Source: Symbiodinium kawagutii
Lineage: Eukaryota > Sar > Dinophyceae > Suessiales > Symbiodiniaceae
Length of the DNA: 64,000 nucleotides
NCBI GenBank assembly: GCA_009767595.1
Contig: VSDK01022210.1
Coordinates: 423,942 to 487,941 of the forward strand
Reading direction: 5' to 3'
Below the pieces are notes generated by a model, which saw nothing but the letters and a program-made list of their open reading frames with translations, had not been told where the DNA came from and did no database searches. Positions within the stretch are counted from its first letter, which is position 1, and the number at the start of each line of letters is the position of its first letter. The translations under genes and the position numbers were made by a program. Positions 46,020 to 56,500 of this stretch are shown piece after piece.

Positions 46020-46490
46020 TTCTGTCTGACATCTCTTCTGACATTCTTTCTGACATTCTTTCTGACATCTCTTCTGACATTCTGTCTGACATCTCTTCTG
46101 ACATTCTGTCTGACATCTCTTCTGACATTCTGTCTGACATCTCTTCTGACATTCTGTCTGACATCTCTTCTGACATTCTGTCTGACATCTCTTCTGACAT
46201 TCTGTCTGACATCTCTTCTGACATTCTGTCTGACATCTCTTCTGACATTCTGTCTGACATCTCTTCTGACATTCTGTCTGACATCTCTTCTGACATTCTG
46301 TCTGACATCTCTTCTGACATTCTGTCTGACATCTCTTCTGACATTCTGTCTGACATCTCTTCTGACATTCTGTCTGACATCTCTTCTGACATTCTGTCTG
46401 ACATCTCTTCTGACATTCTGTCTGACATCTCTTCTGACATTCTGTCTGACATCTCTTCTGACATTCTGTCTGACATCTCTTCTGACATTC
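46020..46490 (+). repeat. Homogenised 24-bp higher-order repeat
   Basis: The 24-bp dimer TCTGACATCTCTTCTGACAT+TCTG repeats almost without change for about 19 units. The rest of the array is a loose mixture of 12-bp variants, so this segment expanded recently. Confidence 0.92.
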
Positions 46491-46689
46491 TTTCTGACAT
46501 CTTTTCTGACATCTTTGAGGTCCGGCAGCAAACACTCGGCGTGGGGGCTCGTGGTTGAGGTCCGGCAGCAAACACTGGGTGTGCATTGTCGTAGTTGGGG
46601 TCCGGCGAGGAGGAGGAGAAGGAGGAGAAGGAGGAGAAGTCAGCTCTGATAAAATCTAACAACCCTCACCTGACAGGTGGGGAATAAAT

Positions 46690-46985
46690 GAATAGATAAA
46701 CAAGGCAAACAAAAATTATATATAAATAGAATTTAGATTTGAAAATGTATCCTTATAATTTGAAATTAATTATCTTTATACAAAAAAATCTATCTATCTG
46801 TCTATCTTATTTACAAATCAAAGATTTCAAAAACATATGTATATATGAATGCATCAGTTCAATTACACCAAACGAATCAACATATAAGTATACATCGAAC
46901 AAAATGCATATGTACAAATATTTCTTTACATGCCAATGTATGCACGTTGACGCAACAGCCAAGAGAGTAGCACGTTGCAGGATGA
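46690..46985. other. AT-rich DNA without gene
   Basis: Very AT-rich (ATATAAATAGAATTTAGATT, TCTATCTATCTGTCTATC). No feature beyond simple repeats. Confidence 0.5.
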
Positions 46986-46991
46986 CGTAAC

Positions 46992-47062
46992 GTGGGGGCG
47001 CCAAGACGCGAGGAGCAGTAGCGTGGCACCAGTGTCTCCCAGATCACGTGCTGGTCCGGGTC
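46992..47062 (-). CDS. Candidate exon (unknown protein)
   Basis: Minus strand: acceptor GGATGCTTCCAG and donor CCCCAC|GTTACG. Two frames are open: DPDQHVIWETLVPRYCSSRL..., or with two leading bases PGPARDLGDTGATLLLLASW.... The second agrees in phase with the upstream exon at 48315-48392. Borders are better supported than frame. Confidence 0.42.
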
Positions 47063-47141
47063 CTGGAAGCATCCCAGTGCGTGGCACGCCACGTTGGAAA
47101 ATGATCGCTCGAATTCTCACCCAACAACGAGGTTTTCATTA

Positions 47142-47258
47142 CTGGCCATGGGTCAAGCAGTTAACCAACCAACGTTCATGGGGATAACAACCAACAAACT
47201 ATATGGAAAACAATCGTTAATGATGGGGAGCCAGGGGTACGGGGTTTTGACCCACTGC
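47142..47258. mobile_element. MITE-like element, family A
   Basis: Ends ACTGGCCATGGGTCAAGCAG and TTTTGACCCACTGCC, with the core AACAAACTATATGGAAAACA and GAGCCAGGGGTACGGGG. Confidence 0.65.
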
Positions 47259-47259
47259 C

Positions 47260-48310
47260 TACTGCTTATGCTGTAAAGCATGCCAATCATGGTGATATTA
47301 ATGATGGTTATACTAATGGTTGTACTTACCATTAACGATTACATCATTATGGTTAAACCAATGGTCTGAATCCTCCAATGATGGCGAAACAACTGGGCTA
47401 CTCTCATTATCCTCCTTAACCATCAATAATGGTTATACTCATGGCATGAACCATGGCAAATGCTCAATGACGCTGAATACTCGCAATACTTCATGATGTT
47501 CAATAGCTCATGCTGGCAATGGTCAATGATGGTGAAATACACGGATCATTGTGGTACCATGATGGTTGCAAGGTTGTTAAATTGTGCTTTTAATCCAAAT
47601 AGCTGCCATGTTCAAGCCACACCCTGTACTAGGCGATCCTGCCACTAATAGGCACTAGTTCTTTGGAAAGCCAAACAAATAGATTGATGACGGTTCCTGG
47701 ATGTTCCTGTGTTCCTGGTCTAGTTCCCTGGGAATTGACGATGGTCCCTCCCCTGCAAAATTTATCAAATTTTGGGTCCAGTGCTGACCATGGCGCTCAA
47801 AACGATTTCCCTCTGGTATTCTATCCTAACAATGGATAATCCACCGTTTGCAGATTACTTACCTATTGGGAACGGTGCTTTTCCTGTGCTATGTTACATT
47901 ACCAGTGCGCAAAAGAATTGACCTCAAACGGCAGCTGAACGAAGCAATATTGATATCAAAATATATGGTGGTTTCTTAAAATGGGGGACCCCGAAATGGC
48001 TGGTTTATCACTAATAATGGTTGATAATGGACGATTTGGGGGTACCCCTATTTTGAGAAACACCCATATCAACGTTCAAAAGTTTGGTCATTGAAAAGGG
48101 TGGTACCCTCACTCCGGCGCAACCGACTATACAGGGGGGATAGCCCACGGCAGGGGAGTCAAGTGCTATCCCCAGGTGACCACCAACACTTCATGGGAGA
48201 AGCTGCAGGAAACCCTGGTAGTTGGTGGTTAGAATCAGTGTGTCCCAGGTCGATTTTCCCATACCCAGTGAGTGATCATAATTGCTGGGAACATCTGGGA
48301 ACCATTAAGG
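47260..48310. other. AT-rich DNA with one MITE
   Basis: Holds the family B copy at 47965-48069. A 119-codon plus-strand frame (48091-48450) overlaps the minus-strand exon candidate at 48315-48392 and shows no domain. Confidence 0.35.
47965..48069. mobile_element. MITE-like element, family B
   Basis: Left end TATGGTGGTTTCTTAAAATG, right end CCCTATTTTGAGAAACACCC then ATAT, with a core containing GGTTTATCACTAATAATGG. Confidence 0.65.
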
Positions 48311-48314
48311 GAAC

Positions 48315-48392
48315 CTTCTCGCAACGGGAAGCCACTATTGCAGCCACTGGTCCTCGCTCGAGAAGCATTTGGCGCTGGCTCGAACGATGTGC
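48315..48392 (-). CDS. Candidate exon (unknown protein)
   Basis: Minus strand: excellent acceptor (CTCTTTTTGCCAG) and donor GAGAAG|GTTCCC. With two leading bases it reads TSFEPAPNASRARTSGCNSG then FPLRE, one base left. Phase-compatible with the upstream exon at 49480-49583 (one base left). Confidence 0.48.
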
Positions 48393-48918
48393 CTGGCAAA
48401 AAGAGGGTGGCAAATCGGAGAACAATTTGAAGGAACCAAATCTTAAATAACAAATTTATGCACAAAAATTTGTGGGGAGAAGCAACAGCTATTGTCGTTT
48501 TCTTTGTTCCGAACCTTTTCATACAAATATGTGTACATTTAAATTTACAGATACATATTTGAAAACAAAAACAGGCAAACAATAGATTTGAATATACAAT
48601 GATATGTGTGTGTGATGAAAGTTTCAGAGAGGGATGTGGGTCGACTGGAAATTTTGCTTCGACTCTTTGATTCAGGGTGTCTTGTAACTACCCCTATTGT
48701 TTTTTTTTTTTTTGTGCAAGGGCTTCTCAGAGATTTAATCGGGGTAGTGAACATGACAAAAAATGATGAGAGATGCATTTCTTGAGGAGTCACCTCTTCA
48801 CCCCGGTGATCTACCAGCTACCAAGGGTGGTTGAGTACATTGGATCTCCCATTGCCCATTGAGACGTTCAGCCAGCCATCCAATCCTGATATCTGGTGTC
48901 TGCTAGAGGCAGCAAACT

Positions 48919-49027
48919 GATATGGCTATGGGTCAATATCAACCATCAATAGTAAGCAACAATAATAGGGAAAACAATGGTTAATGATGGGAACCAGGGG
49001 TACAGGGTTTTGATCCACAGCCATATG
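48919..49027. mobile_element. MITE-like element, family A
   Basis: 107-bp copy with inverted ends ATATGGCTATGGGTCAA / TTGATCCACAGCCATAT (about 15 of 17 matching). Compact and well preserved. Confidence 0.75.
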
Positions 49028-49479
49028 GCACTAGAGTTGACCAAACGTCTCTTTTCTGCAAGCAGAACCTCAATGTAGTGGAGAATGAGGAACCACAAAC
49101 AGCTGCAACGATTGCAGCATATGTGGTGCATCTGAGCGGTTCATGATGATGAGGATCAAATATATTCATTTATGTACTGGAGCGCATTAAGTAGTCACAT
49201 TCTCAGATGGTGTTGGAACAAATCTGTGCACATCAATCAGGTGGTGAAGAGTTCCCTGCCCACACATCACAAGAGTGAGTTACAACATTTCCGATAGTTA
49301 TTGACAAACAAAATCAATGACTGATAGGTTAATATAGCACATGACCAAAAAAAACAAACTATAAACTACAGAATCATCTCCCCAACCCAAATGCATCACC
49401 AAGACTCCTGGACAATTCCAACCAATTTTAAAGAGCCCATTCAACAAAAAAAACAACCAGAAAAGCTGTAAAACAGCAC

Positions 49480-49583
49480 CGAGACACTGCGCCCACTCGT
49501 AGACGCTCTGCGCGGCCGTCAGTGGTGTGGCGGCACACTGCCGCCCCGCCATGGCTTCGACGAAGCACCGCGGGTGTACTGCG
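49480..49583 (-). CDS. Candidate exon (unknown protein)
   Basis: Minus strand: acceptor CGCCTTAG and donor GTCTCG|GTGCTG. With one leading base it reads AVHPRCFVEAMAGRQCAATP then LTAAQSVYEWAQCL, one base left. Very high third-position GC against AT-rich flanks. No domain recognised. Confidence 0.5.
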
Positions 49584-49626
49584 CTAAGGCGAAATGGCAA
49601 CGGAAATGGTCGAGTGAAACAAATAT

Positions 49627-49728
49627 GGTGGTTAGCAGATCCCTAGAAATGGTTGGTTTCTTACTAAAAATTGATAAACAAGGAGACGGATGACAACTGG
49701 GGGTACCCCCTATTTTGAGAAACCACCC
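49627..49728. mobile_element. MITE-like element, family B (left end diverged)
   Basis: The right end TACCCCCTATTTTGAGAAAC then CACC is typical. The left GGTGGTTAGCAG retains only the outer bases. Confidence 0.5.
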
Positions 49729-49739
49729 AAATGTTTAAG

Positions 49740-51350
49740 GAAAGGCGTTTGTTGAGAGCAAAAAACTGATGCCATGATTATGTTGGCATTAGCTGAAGCA
49801 TTCTCGCGGCTCACGTATGGATGTTGTAAAGTGTAGGTCATAACTCAGAATGGATCATCAACAAAACATGACAAAGAAAAAAAATGTTCACATACATATA
49901 TTCAAAAATGGAAATGGATCACAACCAGCGGCCTACCAAACAATGGGTAGGTAGTAGCTTGCATCCCAAACAGCTTGCCTAGTCCAGGTTCAATTGTAGA
50001 GAACCACTGGGGTACCAGGGCCCTGGACGGCGCAAAAAAGTGATGGCCATCGATGTCAACTGGCGGGGGTGCCTGCGCAAACAGGATCTACACAGCCAAG
50101 ATTAATTGAGTGGTGCTGTCATCCAGCTTGTGGGAAAAGAACATCCGTGAACCGGAGAAGACTTCCAGGATACGTATTTTAAATAATCAAAATGCAGTCA
50201 GAAGCCAAACCAATTGAGATGTCCTTTGAGATTCATGTTTTCCACTCCTGGGGTGCCATCTTCTACAACAAGAGGCTGCCAATCCAACAATTCGCAGCCT
50301 CGGTGGATAACGACACCTACCCATTGAAACGGACAACGTTTCGTCCTTCTCTGAGATCTTCGGCCTTTTTTGGGTGGATCTCACCTTGCCCAGCCTACCA
50401 TTGCCCAGAATCTAACATCTGCTGTTGCCCAAGCAACTTCGCTTGACCAACCAGGAGCTCCAGAGCAAAACACAAAAAAAAACAGGGTAGCATTCGTTGT
50501 GTTTGTCAGGTCACCCTCAAAATAAGTCCCTAAACATCACTAGTCCCAAGAAGGCTTTTGGGACAGCAAGGCAACCAATCCCACCTCAAAGCACACCCCG
50601 TTGCCATCCAGCGATCCAACAAGGGGGGTTCAAAGTCCTCGATCTCGCGGTCAATCTGACTCCAATTCCTCTTGGATTTGTTGGAGGTGGGATATTCAGG
50701 CCTCAGCAGCTGCCACAGCATTCTCCTGTTGATCCGCTTCAGGACAAACTCTGGCTTTGTTTTGCTTGGTTCTTGGTAGTGATTCAAGGGGAAAAAAGCA
50801 CATCCATAAAGGACTATAAAGGTGGGATGTTTGTAGTTTGTAGTCCTTCAGGGTGAATTTCCAATCAGAAAATCGTTCCATCTTGTGACTTCTGCCCTCA
50901 CACTTGGCACACAGGGGAACCATCCAAAACACCACCATGCCTGATCATAGTGCAAATCAAGGCTAGAATACGACATCTACTCCGCGAACAGCCCAATAAA
51001 CTCAGAACAAGAGACGTGAACAAAACTTTGATGGCGAAACGAGTTGCTGGATAACACGCGGGCAATCCATAGCAGATAAAAACGCGCAACCGTTTGCAAA
51101 CAAAACAATGAAATGTTTGTTTGCACTACCAACGTCCAAACATATATCAGTGACCAACCATCAGCCACTCATTGTCCACAGTGTCGTTCAAACACGAGCA
51201 ACCAGCTGAAACTACCAGTTGCCCACGTATTTCAAGACCATGCATGAATGTGTCTGTCAATGCGTGCATCTTCATGTTTGCGCCTGTGTGTGTGAATCCA
51301 AATGCAAATGCAAGGGACTTCGGTGCCTTTGGAAATGGTCATCCATCATG
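49740..51350. other. Intronic or intergenic DNA, weak signals
   Basis: A short minus-strand stretch at 50321-50350 has acceptor GATCTCAG and donor AATGG|GTAGGT around 30 bp. Longer open frames at 50187-50446 and 50497-50856 on both strands show no domain. Nothing else is supportable. Confidence 0.3.
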
Positions 51351-51356
51351 GTGCTG

Positions 51357-51375
51357 TCGATGATGGTGATGATGG

Positions 51376-51413
<38 letters not shown>

Positions 51414-51480
51414 ATGATGATTATGATGATGATGATGCTGATGATGATGATGATGATGATGATTATGATGATGATGATGC

Positions 51481-51530
<50 letters not shown>

Positions 51531-51533
51531 GGT
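51357..51533 (+). repeat. (GAT)n microsatellite
   Basis: About 180 bp of GATGAT trinucleotides with rare interruptions (GATTAT, GATGCT). Poly-His, poly-Asp and poly-Met translations across it are artefacts. Confidence 0.97.
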
Positions 51534-52244
51534 CACTTACACTGAAGCCAAAACATAAGCCACCTTGGGGCCAAGGCTGATCTGGAGGGGTCTCAATCAG
51601 CACCTGATCCTTCCTGGCGTTGATGTGATGGCTTTGTGCTTGAGGTCAGCATGTTGCTCCATGTTTGAGGGATGGCTCAGGGAAGTTTAGTGGAAGCCTC
51701 ATGCACGGTTCAAAGAAATGAACAACTAATTGATGGTTGATGGTGGTGGATGGTTAGTGGAAGCCTAATGGATGATAAATTAATGGACGACCAGTGAATT
51801 TTTCTTGGAGGGTTAATGTAAGCTGAATGGGTGGTTATTCATAGGCTGATGGCGGTCGTGAATGATGAATGGTAAGAAATGCATGGCATACAGTTAGGTG
51901 AAGTCAATGCCTGGTGGGTGGTTTCGTGAAAATATCAGTCGACCAACCAACGATTCAAACAAAATGTTGGAAATCATCAGCCGGATGATGCTAACGATGT
52001 TGCGGTGCTATGGTGTTGCAACTACCAGTGGATGGACGCCTGCAGGGTCTCATCAACAGTCACCAACCACTACCAGTAGAATCCAAAGCTAACAGCGGAT
52101 ATCTACCTGGAATATGTGCATCAAAACAGTTGCGGGTCAGTTGTGCAAATAGATACGGACAATGCTACCCGGAATCTCCGTCCCTGCAAGGCATTTCAAT
52201 GGTGGGTGTGCCTGGCACGTGCCATGTATCGTGAATGACTGCAC

Positions 52245-52276
52245 CCTGCAGGGGGGTTGGTCTTCCGGTGTTGCAC
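52245..52276 (-). CDS. Candidate small exon (unknown protein)
   Basis: Minus strand: acceptor CACCGCTGCAG and donor TGCAGG|GTGCAG. With two leading bases it reads ATPEDQPPCR. The phase matches the one base left by 52636-52713. Short, so supported mainly by splice sites and phase. Confidence 0.33.
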
Positions 52277-52535
52277 CTGCAGCGGTGGGAAGGGGACATG
52301 GTGGCTGCACCGATGAACGGCAAAGAACCAGGTTCCAGGACCCAGAGAACCAGGGGCTCCACCAGGGTCGCTCCCAACGGCTATTGGTTGCAGTGAAGCT
52401 GTTGGATGGCTGTGTTGTTTGCATTGTCGGCCTGTTGGATGTGACACCGTCCCGTCACACGGCTGTTGGCACATCTGATTCAACCTTTGTGCGTTTGGGA
52501 TGTGGCGGGGCTTTCCAAGTTTGCCATCGTTGCTT

Positions 52536-52605
52536 GGTATCATAGGACCCATAGGAGGCGAACAAAAAATCCGCCACCAAGTACTCCTGTGGGTCCTATG
52601 ATACC
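52536..52605. repeat. 22-bp inverted repeat (hairpin)
   Basis: GGTATCATAGGACCCATAGG+AG and its near-exact complement (21 of 22) flank a 26-bp loop. No other copy was noticed in the window. Confidence 0.85.
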
Positions 52606-52635
52606 TCAAACCTGGTAGCTCAAACCTTGCGCTAC

Positions 52636-52713
52636 CAGGTGCTGCGACGCGAAATCGCCACGCCTCTCCAAATCTCTCCATTTCTCTCGCGGAGTCTTTT
52701 TCTGCAGGATCAC
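52636..52713 (-). CDS. Candidate exon (charged helix-like, unknown protein)
   Basis: Minus strand: acceptor CTGCGGTCAG and donor CACCTG|GTAGCG. With two leading bases it reads DPAEKDSAREMERFGEAWRF then RVAAP, one base left. Phase-compatible with 52954-53048. A nearer acceptor (CCTGCAG at 52701) is also possible and keeps the frame. One of the most convincing coding islands. Confidence 0.5.
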
Positions 52714-52772
52714 CTGACCGCAGTGATTCCCTTAGTGAGTTCCATGTACCCAAAACCTTCGTCCAAATATCA

Positions 52773-52868
52773 AGCTGGTTGGTTGTTGAACCACCCCTAT
52801 GAAAAACCAATAATTTACAGTACAGCTGTTTCTACTATGAATCAACCAGCCAATCATTGAATTGCTAA
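52773..52868. mobile_element. MITE-like element, family C
   Basis: GGTTGGTTGTTGAACCACCC at the left, GAATCAACCAGCCAATCATT inside, then an AACACAAGTTTAACC right side. Confidence 0.5.
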
Positions 52869-52953
52869 CACAAGTTTAACCAGGCAGCCAACCATCATTG
52901 ATTATCATAGACCATCAAACTGCTAATAAATGATACAAAAACCGTAAAGCCAC

Positions 52954-53048
52954 CTGCCAAAATGTCGTCCCGCGAAGTCACTTGCCACGCTGGTGCAGCT
53001 GGTGGATGGACAATCACGATTGGGATGACTGATCGCAAGGGGTAAACC
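52954..53048 (-). CDS. Candidate exon (unknown protein)
   Basis: Minus strand: acceptor GCGGTTCAG and donor TTGGCAG|GTGGCT. With one leading base it reads VYPLRSVIPIVIVHPPAAPA then WQVTSRDDILA, one base left, which completes with the two leading bases of 52636-52713. It is the nearest candidate exon downstream of the copia insertion. Confidence 0.47.
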
Positions 53049-53363
53049 CTGAACCGCGGAACTCGCAAATGCCAAGAAAGTGCTGGTGGCTTACAAGTAT
53101 GCAAAACACATGTAAGGCATATGTAAAATATATAGCCATCATATAAAAACCACAGTATGATCCAAAATATGTAAGAGAAACACATCTGGACGCATCAATT
53201 AAAATCCTGGGCACAACAATATGTATGCATGAGCATTACTTCTGTTGAAAAATATGTCAAAGAAAATCCAATAACTAAAATGCAACTATGTTGTATGCTG
53301 GATCAACAATTAACCCTTGAACCCGTACGCCGGAGATATGGTTTCAAGATTTCTGGTATAGTC

Positions 53364-53368
53364 ATTAG
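53364..53368. other. Target-site duplication of the copia element
   Basis: ATTAG here and again at 61639-61643, directly outside the two LTRs. A 5-bp duplication is typical for Ty1/copia integrases. Confidence 0.9.
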
Positions 53369-53486
53369 ACTTAAAAGTGGTAGCGAGCCAACCCCCGAGT
53401 GCAGGCTGCTGCACTTTTCTCAACACCTAGGTCCGAGCATCACATGCTGCAGCGGAGCGATCACCTGGGCAGTGCACGGATTGACA
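53369..53486 (-). repeat. 3' LTR of the copia element
   Basis: 118 bp, minus-strand start TGTCAATCCGTGCACTGCCC, end CTTTTAAGT. Identical by eye to the 5' LTR. Unusually short for an LTR. A purine-rich AAATGGGGCTGG lies just inside (53487-53500) and is the likely polypurine tract. Confidence 0.92.
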
Positions 53487-53502
53487 CCAGCCCCATTTGG
53501 AG

Positions 53503-56500
53503 TCAGTGCTCAGGTGATGCTTTCTTCCTAGCCAGATAGATTTTCTTCCTGGCAGCTGCAGCTTCACGTAGTTGGCGAGCTTCAGGGGTATCGACCAGCG
53601 ACCACTTGCCCATCTTCAAGACTTTCTCGAGAACTCCATTGCCATTCCACTTGGTCAGGGCGTCACTGATCATTTCCTTCCCTGGCATCCAACGTACATA
53701 ATTTTCGCAGCTTCGTTCCATCATGGCATCCCTCAGCACCGCAGCATCAATCATGATCTTGCGGTCTGCTGTCATCCCCTCATTGTTCAGGACGTCATAC
53801 CCTGTCTTCGCATCGATCACCAGGTAGTGTCGCCACTTGCTTGCATGCCATTTCCAATCACGAAGCTTGAAGTTGATCTCCAGCAACTCTGCCATCACAG
53901 CTCGAATGAAATCGCCGTGCTCAAAAGCAGTAGCTGCCATCGACAGCTCAGCACTCATACTGCATCGCACAATGCGGTTGATCCGCATGCTTTGAGCCTC
54001 CAAGATGCACACGTCAGCTTCACCTCGAAGAACATCAGGATGCGCCAACAAGCACGTCACTCCTCCTTGACTTCCTTGACGAGGTTGACCTGCATAGGCG
54101 GCATCGCTTGCTGACACAATCAGAAGGTCAGCGATGTCACCAGGAATTCGAGGCACCTTCACCTCAAAAGTTTGTCGTGCCCTAGCCAAAATTCTCTTCA
54201 GCCACAGGATAGCTTCAGGTTTGCCCAAACCGGACAATTGCTGACAGTTCGAGACCCCATACATCAAGTCAGGTCTGCCTTGACGTGCTGCCCAACTCAC
54301 TTGGCCCAAGATCGAACCGATCTCCTTCTTGACATCCTCCGTCAGGACCTCACCCTTGAAGTCAAGAACGTTCTTGGAGAGCTCCGGGATCTTCTTCACA
54401 TACTCATCCATGGAGTAAAAGAACTCTAAGGTGGAAGGATCTTGTCGTTCCCATCGACCACAGAACTTTTGCCATCCGTCCACCGCCTTGCGCAGGTCGC
54501 CAAACTTCAATCGCTTGTGCAGTTCCGCCCAGATCTCCTTGGCGGATTCGTCACCTGCATAGCGTGTGTCATCTACATGAATGCACACCAATGCACGTAG
54601 TCGACCATCTGGGTGAAAGGCCCGGAACATCCCCGGCACCAGCTTCAGCTCATGTAGTCCAAGGTCTTTGAGAGTGCTGCGATATTCCAAATACCACAGC
54701 CTTGGGCTCTCCGCCAACCCGAAACCGCCCTTCACCAACCGAAGCATATCACTTCGGTAGCCATCGCCCAGGAGCGTCTTGATGTAGTCGTTAACGTAGC
54801 TGGGGTATCCAGAAGGAAGACGCACGTAGACCTCCCTGTCACTGGGGAGATGCCGGCCCTGCAGAAATGCCGATGCAACGTCCTCGTAATGAACGATCCA
54901 GCGGTTCTGCACCGCTAACCAATTCAGCAAATTGTGCCCCAAGAGTGATGCCGTTGGAGCTAGTGTAGGATATTGGCCGAGTTCAGGGTCTCTATGGCCA
55001 CCTAATATCCACCTTGCTTTTAGCACCGCCGCATCCAAGTTCTCCTCGCCCTTGTTCGTCAACACGAATCGTGAAGAGAGAACTTTCCTGGGGTCTATCA
55101 CGCTGTCCAACTTGACACCCTGGATGGCTTGATGGTCAAAGTACACGCGAATTGCCTTCAAGAGAGGCTCCTTGTAGGCAGTTTGCCAGTCGGAGGACAG
55201 CTTTGCCCACTGGTACTCCAACCGAAGCTTGCCGGTGAGCAGCTGGCTTCCTTGACTCGCCTCATTCTCTGCATTCTGTCTCCTTTGGGCTTCCTTCATC
55301 ACCTCCTCCTCGAACTCCTTCTTCTGGTCATTGTCGCACCATTCAGCTCCTAAAACTTCCTGGTCCACCATCATCTGTCGAAGAACTTCCAAGCCCGCTT
55401 CCTCCTCAGGCTTCACCTCCTGGACATTCTCGACGTGGAAGATGGAGTGGCTAGACCGTGCTTGGGATCGCTTCTCTGCACGATCTTTCTTCCGCATCTT
55501 CGACCGAACCTTCCGAAGATCCTGCCACATGTCCTCTAGATCTCCTCGAAGTTCCGCTTGAGCCATGGTGCTGGAAGCTCCCATGCCCTCCACCATTCGT
55601 TCAAAGAGCTTCTTCTTCTTGGTGAAAGGAAGCAAATGCGGTTCGACCTCATCGTCCTCCGTCCGCTTCCTTGAAGCTCCTTGCAAGGCTTGGGGTACAT
55701 CATGAGCCAGCTCTCTCCTTTGTTCAAGTCGCCGTTGAGCATCACCAGCCGAACTCCGTGACTCATCCCACCTTGACTCAGGGCCCGACGATGACTCCAG
55801 AGGAGAAGACGACGACGACACCGGCACGGGCTCTTGGGCTGCTTGCATGCGTTCCTTCACATGCTGGGGCACCTCCTCCTCCTCACTTGACCGGGGCTCT
55901 TCAGGAAGACGGTCAGTAAGATAGGGGTCATCCAACACCGGATCCACCGTTTCCTCCACCGCTGGTTGGGATTGTGCTTGTGCTTCAGCTTGCTGTGGCT
56001 CCTCAATGGGTCGGCTCTGCTGCGGGGCTGGCTGCACCTGTGGTGTGCTAGGATTGGGGCGTGCTTTGGGGGCTGCCGGGGTCTTGGGGGCTGCCGTCTT
56101 TCTCTTCTTCTTCTGCTCTTCCACCACCGTCAACCTACCAGTTTCCAACTCCGCCTCCACATCCTTCAGAGCCCCAACGATGAACTCAGAACTCATCATC
56201 TCATCAGGAGTTGCCAGCCTCACCTTCTCCAGAGGATATGCTTTCACTTTCGTCCTGATCCGAACCCATATCTTGCGGGGTATGCTGTCCTCCTTTTCCA
56301 CACACACAATGACACCAGGACCGGCCCATGACGTATCATCCTGCATCCTTCTCGCAAGTCCCTTTCTGGACACTGGTGGCTCATACACGTACACGCAAGT
56401 ACCTTCCTTCAGGCCTTCCAATCGGGGAGGTCGAGATCTTGCATTGAGGGCTTTCCGAAGACCATGATGTGCATCCACCCAATGGCAGGCCTCAATGGCG

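Larger units (their letters stand above)
44550..46685 (+). repeat. Composite minisatellite element, copy 2
   Basis: Same leader (TTTACTTCGAGTGATCAGCA at about 44553), 12-bp minisatellite from about 44606, two copies of the 40-bp-type unit (GAGGTCCGGCAGCAAACACT, 46515-46580), a GGAGGAGAAG stretch and the tail TCTGATAAAATCTAACAACC plus CACCTGACAGGTG (about 46668-46680). It contains a 536-bp N gap. The minus-strand translation (MSEEMSDRMSEE...) spans the array but is an artefact. Confidence 0.9.

Noticed and set aside
44583..46662. Several 500-670 codon open frames on both strands over the 12-bp minisatellite
   Set aside because: The 12-bp unit has no stop in most frames, so open frames appear on both strands. 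The N gap is inside them and no non-repetitive protein sequence is present.
48091..48450. 119-codon plus-strand frame
   Set aside because: No domain, and it overlaps a better splice-bounded minus-strand candidate at 48315-48392.
51219..51580. Poly-Met, poly-Asp and poly-His frames
   Set aside because: Pure GAT trinucleotide microsatellite.
52196..52810. 204-codon minus-strand frame
   Set aside because: It runs through the hairpin at 52536-52605 and a family C MITE end. Only the short splice-bounded parts (52636-52713, 52245-52276) look coding.
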